NCBI GenBank assembly: GCA_937967725.1
Contig: CALBSY010000435.1
Location: forward strand, 1-6,407
DNA from: an uncultured Alphaproteobacteria bacterium
GTDB lineage: Bacteria; Pseudomonadota; Alphaproteobacteria; Caulobacterales; Aquidulcibacteraceae
Length of the DNA: 6,407 bases
Direction of reading: 5' to 3'
Shown: piece by piece, positions 5,192 to 6,407 of the stretch
Layout of the letters: each line of letters opens with the position of its first letter
Position numbering within the stretch: position 1 is the stretch's first letter
Notes under the pieces: generated by a model
Told to the model about the DNA's origin: nothing
Seen by the model: only the letters and a program-made list of their open reading frames with translations
Database searches by the model: none
Translations under genes and position numbers: made by a program

Positions 5192-5868
5192 CTAGCCGCG
5201 TCGCCATCACGCGCGCTTTGCCGCAAGCGGAAGCAACCGCTGAGCGCGTGCGCGCGCTGGGCGCCATACCCGTGCTGACGCCGCTGCTGGAAATCAAGGC
5301 GCGCCCGTTCGACACGAACATCTCCGGCGCGCAGGCGCTGCTGTTCACGAGCGCCAACGGCGTGCGCGCTTTCTGGTTCAAGAATCCGGCTGCCCACAAG
5401 ATCAATGTGCTCGCGATCGGCGACGCAACCGCGCAAGCCGCTCGCACCATGGGTTTTGCGGGGGTCCGCTCCGCAGATGGAGATGTGGCGGCGCTCATTG
5501 AGGCGGCGCGCGACATCCTTGACCCAAACGATGGCGCGCTCATCCATTTCTCCGGCGCCCACGTCGCCGGCGATTTGGTGGGTGAACTCCGTAAGGCGGG
5601 GTTCAGCGCCGAGCGGCGCATCTGTTACGAGGCCATCGCCGTCGCCGCCCTGCCGCCCGCGCTCAACGAGCCGCTCGACATCGTCCTTTTCCACAGCGTG
5701 CGCGGCGCCGAGACGTTCGTAAAACTCGGCGCGCCCGGCGCGAGCCATCTCACCGCCGCCTGCCTCAGCCAGGCCGTCGCGGACGCCGCCCACGGGCCGC
5801 GATGGCGGCGTGTGATCGTGTCGCCGGCGCCGCGGGAGGACGCCTTCCTCCGGGCCGCGCTGGCCTGA
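5188..5868 (+). CDS. hemD: Uroporphyrinogen-III synthase
   Basis: HemD cyclises hydroxymethylbilane, the HemC product, with inversion of ring D to give uroporphyrinogen III, the branch point for heme, cobalamin and siroheme. The 226-residue product is poorly conserved, as usual for the family. It keeps 'VAITRALPQAEATAERVRALG' (5-25), the 'PVLTPLLEI' strand (28-36), 'LLFTSANGVRAF' (51-62), 'LAIGDATAQAARTMGF' in the first lobe, and 'LIHFSGAHVAGDLVGELRKAGF' followed by 'ERRICYEA' in the second. The start is GTG at 5188-5190, sharing GTGA with the hemC stop, with GGA at 5179-5181 about 6 nt upstream. Position directly after hemC makes the call secure despite low sequence conservation. A 120-bp gap separates it from the Mic60-like gene. 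Confidence 0.93.
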   Translation: MTSRVAITRALPQAEATAERVRALGAIPVLTPLLEIKARPFDTNISGAQALLFTSANGVRAFWFKNPAAHKINVLAIGDATAQAARTMGFAGVRSADGDVAALIEAARDILDPNDGALIHFSGAHVAGDLVGELRKAGFSAERRICYEAIAVAALPPALNEPLDIVLFHSVRGAETFVKLGAPGASHLTAACLSQAVADAAHGPRWRRVIVSPAPREDAFLRAALA

Positions 5869-5875
5869 TCTTTCC

Positions 5876-5901
5876 CCCGCTGGCGCAAGCGCTTGAGCGG
5901 G
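5876..5901. repeat. Inverted repeat downstream of hemD
   Basis: CCCGCT (5876-5881) and AGCGGG (5896-5901) form a 6-bp stem around a 14-nt loop. The loop contains the 10-bp palindrome CAAGCGCTTG (5886-5895). It begins 8 nt after the hemD stop, where a terminator or processing hairpin might be expected, but no T-run follows and the stem is short. It may be an attenuating element between hemD and the Mic60-like gene, or chance in GC-rich DNA. Confidence 0.3.
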
Positions 5902-5959
5902 ATTGCGCGGGAGCCTAAGTTTTGCCGGCGATCCCGACTCGTTTCCGGCGCGAAATATC

Positions 5960-5984
5960 GGAAAAGTCTGGGAAAACTGGGGAG
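5960..5984 (+). repeat. Purine-rich tandem repeat ending in the Mic60 Shine-Dalgarno site
   Basis: GGAAAAGTCTG (5960-5970) is followed immediately by GGAAAACTG (5971-5979), the same unit with two bases deleted, and then by the GGGAG that forms the ribosome binding site 4 nt before the ATG at 5989. The leader is therefore unusually purine-rich compared with the GC-balanced surroundings. It may serve as an unstructured ribosome landing site. Confidence 0.35.
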
Positions 5985-5988
5985 CTCC

Positions 5989-6407
5989 ATGAGCAGAGAC
6001 GACGACGACGCAGAACGCGGGCGCGGCGAGCCGATCAATGTGGATTACGAGCCGGCCTATCGCGAGGAGCGCTCCGGCGGCATTGGCGCCGGCTCAGCCT
6101 TGGTGCTTGCGCTGGTCGCGGCCGGCGTCGGCGCCGCCGGCGGCGCTGTCGCGCCGCGCGTGCCGGCAGTGCAATCGGCGCTGAACACGGCGTTTCCCTC
6201 CAGCGTGGAGCCAGGCGCAACTGCTGCGCCTTCGAGCGAAAGCGCCGCCGAAATGGAGCAACGGCTCGAGGCGATCGAAGCCGTGCTCAACGCGCCGCTC
6301 GGCGTCGCCGCTAGCGATGAAGCTGGCGACAGCGGCGTCGCCGCGCGCGTGTTCGCGTTGCAATCCGGCCTGCGCGATGTCGAAACGCGGCTGCAGCAAA
6401 TGCCGTC
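5989..6407 (+). CDS. Mic60/mitofilin-like inner-membrane protein, N-terminal part (3' end outside window)
   Basis: ATG at 5989-5991, 4 nt after a GGGGAG Shine-Dalgarno site (5979-5984), opens a frame that runs uninterrupted off the window end (139 complete codons). The N terminus is acidic and polar (MSRDDDDAERGRGEP). A single Gly/Ala-rich membrane span at about residues 30-55 follows, with glycine repeats (GGIGAG, GVGAAGG). Next come a Pro/Ala linker and then heptad-like helical sequence (EMEQRLEAIEAVL, then VFALQSGLRDVETRLQQ) that looks like the start of a coiled coil. This is the architecture of alphaproteobacterial Mic60, which shapes intracytoplasmic membranes, and in alphaproteobacteria that gene is commonly next to hemD. 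The conserved C-terminal mitofilin signature is not in the window, so a HemX-like protein of the same layout cannot be excluded. Confidence 0.75.
   Translation, partial: MSRDDDDAERGRGEPINVDYEPAYREERSGGIGAGSALVLALVAAGVGAAGGAVAPRVPAVQSALNTAFPSSVEPGATAAPSSESAAEMEQRLEAIEAVLNAPLGVAASDEAGDSGVAARVFALQSGLRDVETRLQQMP

Noticed and set aside
5981..5988. Palindrome GGAGCTCC covering the Mic60 Shine-Dalgarno site, as a possible sequestering hairpin
   Set aside because: There is no room for a loop within the 8 bp, so it cannot fold on itself.

Overview
The window looks like chromosomal DNA from a GC-rich alphaproteobacterium, probably in or near the Caulobacterales/Hyphomonadaceae. The reasons are the tsaD/hemC divergent pair next to gpsA, a hemC-hemD operon followed by a mitofilin (Mic60)-like gene, frequent GTG starts, a Caulobacter-type promoter (TTGATCA, 14 bp, GCTACATA) and very short intergenic gaps. 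This placement is inference; there is no rRNA or other marker gene. No tRNA, rRNA, CRISPR array, insertion sequence or phage gene was seen.

Layout. At the left edge is the 3' end of a DUF2167 membrane-anchored protein gene (2-508, +). It converges on a minus-strand pair, gpsA (849-1853) and a small Rieske [2Fe-2S] protein (505-852), joined by a GTGA stop/start overlap. Next comes a plus-strand block of about 1.2 kb holding a TetR-family regulator (1896-2543) and two 38-codon genes for single-span hydrophobic proteins (2637-2753 and 2989-3105). The first small gene has a recognisable promoter, Shine-Dalgarno site and terminator; neither is described by a standard ORF list. The block ends tail-to-tail on tsaD (3102-4211, -). 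Divergent from tsaD is hemC (4247-5191, +), coupled to hemD (5188-5868) by another GTGA overlap. The start of a Mic60/mitofilin-like inner-membrane gene (5989 to the window end, +) follows.

How it fits together. HemC and HemD catalyse consecutive steps of tetrapyrrole synthesis, from porphobilinogen to uroporphyrinogen III. Alphaproteobacterial Mic60 genes commonly sit beside this pair. TsaD makes the t6A modification of tRNA, and GpsA supplies sn-glycerol-3-phosphate for phospholipids. In many alphaproteobacteria tsaD and gpsA are adjacent and co-directional, divergent from hemC. Here that pair is split by the oppositely oriented TetR/small-protein block.

The most interesting part is this block. 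The two small proteins have the same length, align without gaps with a shared Pro28, and look like diverged tandem paralogs. The identical 10-mer TTCATTGATC occurs in the presumed promoter of the TetR gene and in the promoter of the first small gene, which suggests a common operator. Function is unknown; the rest of the window is core housekeeping DNA.
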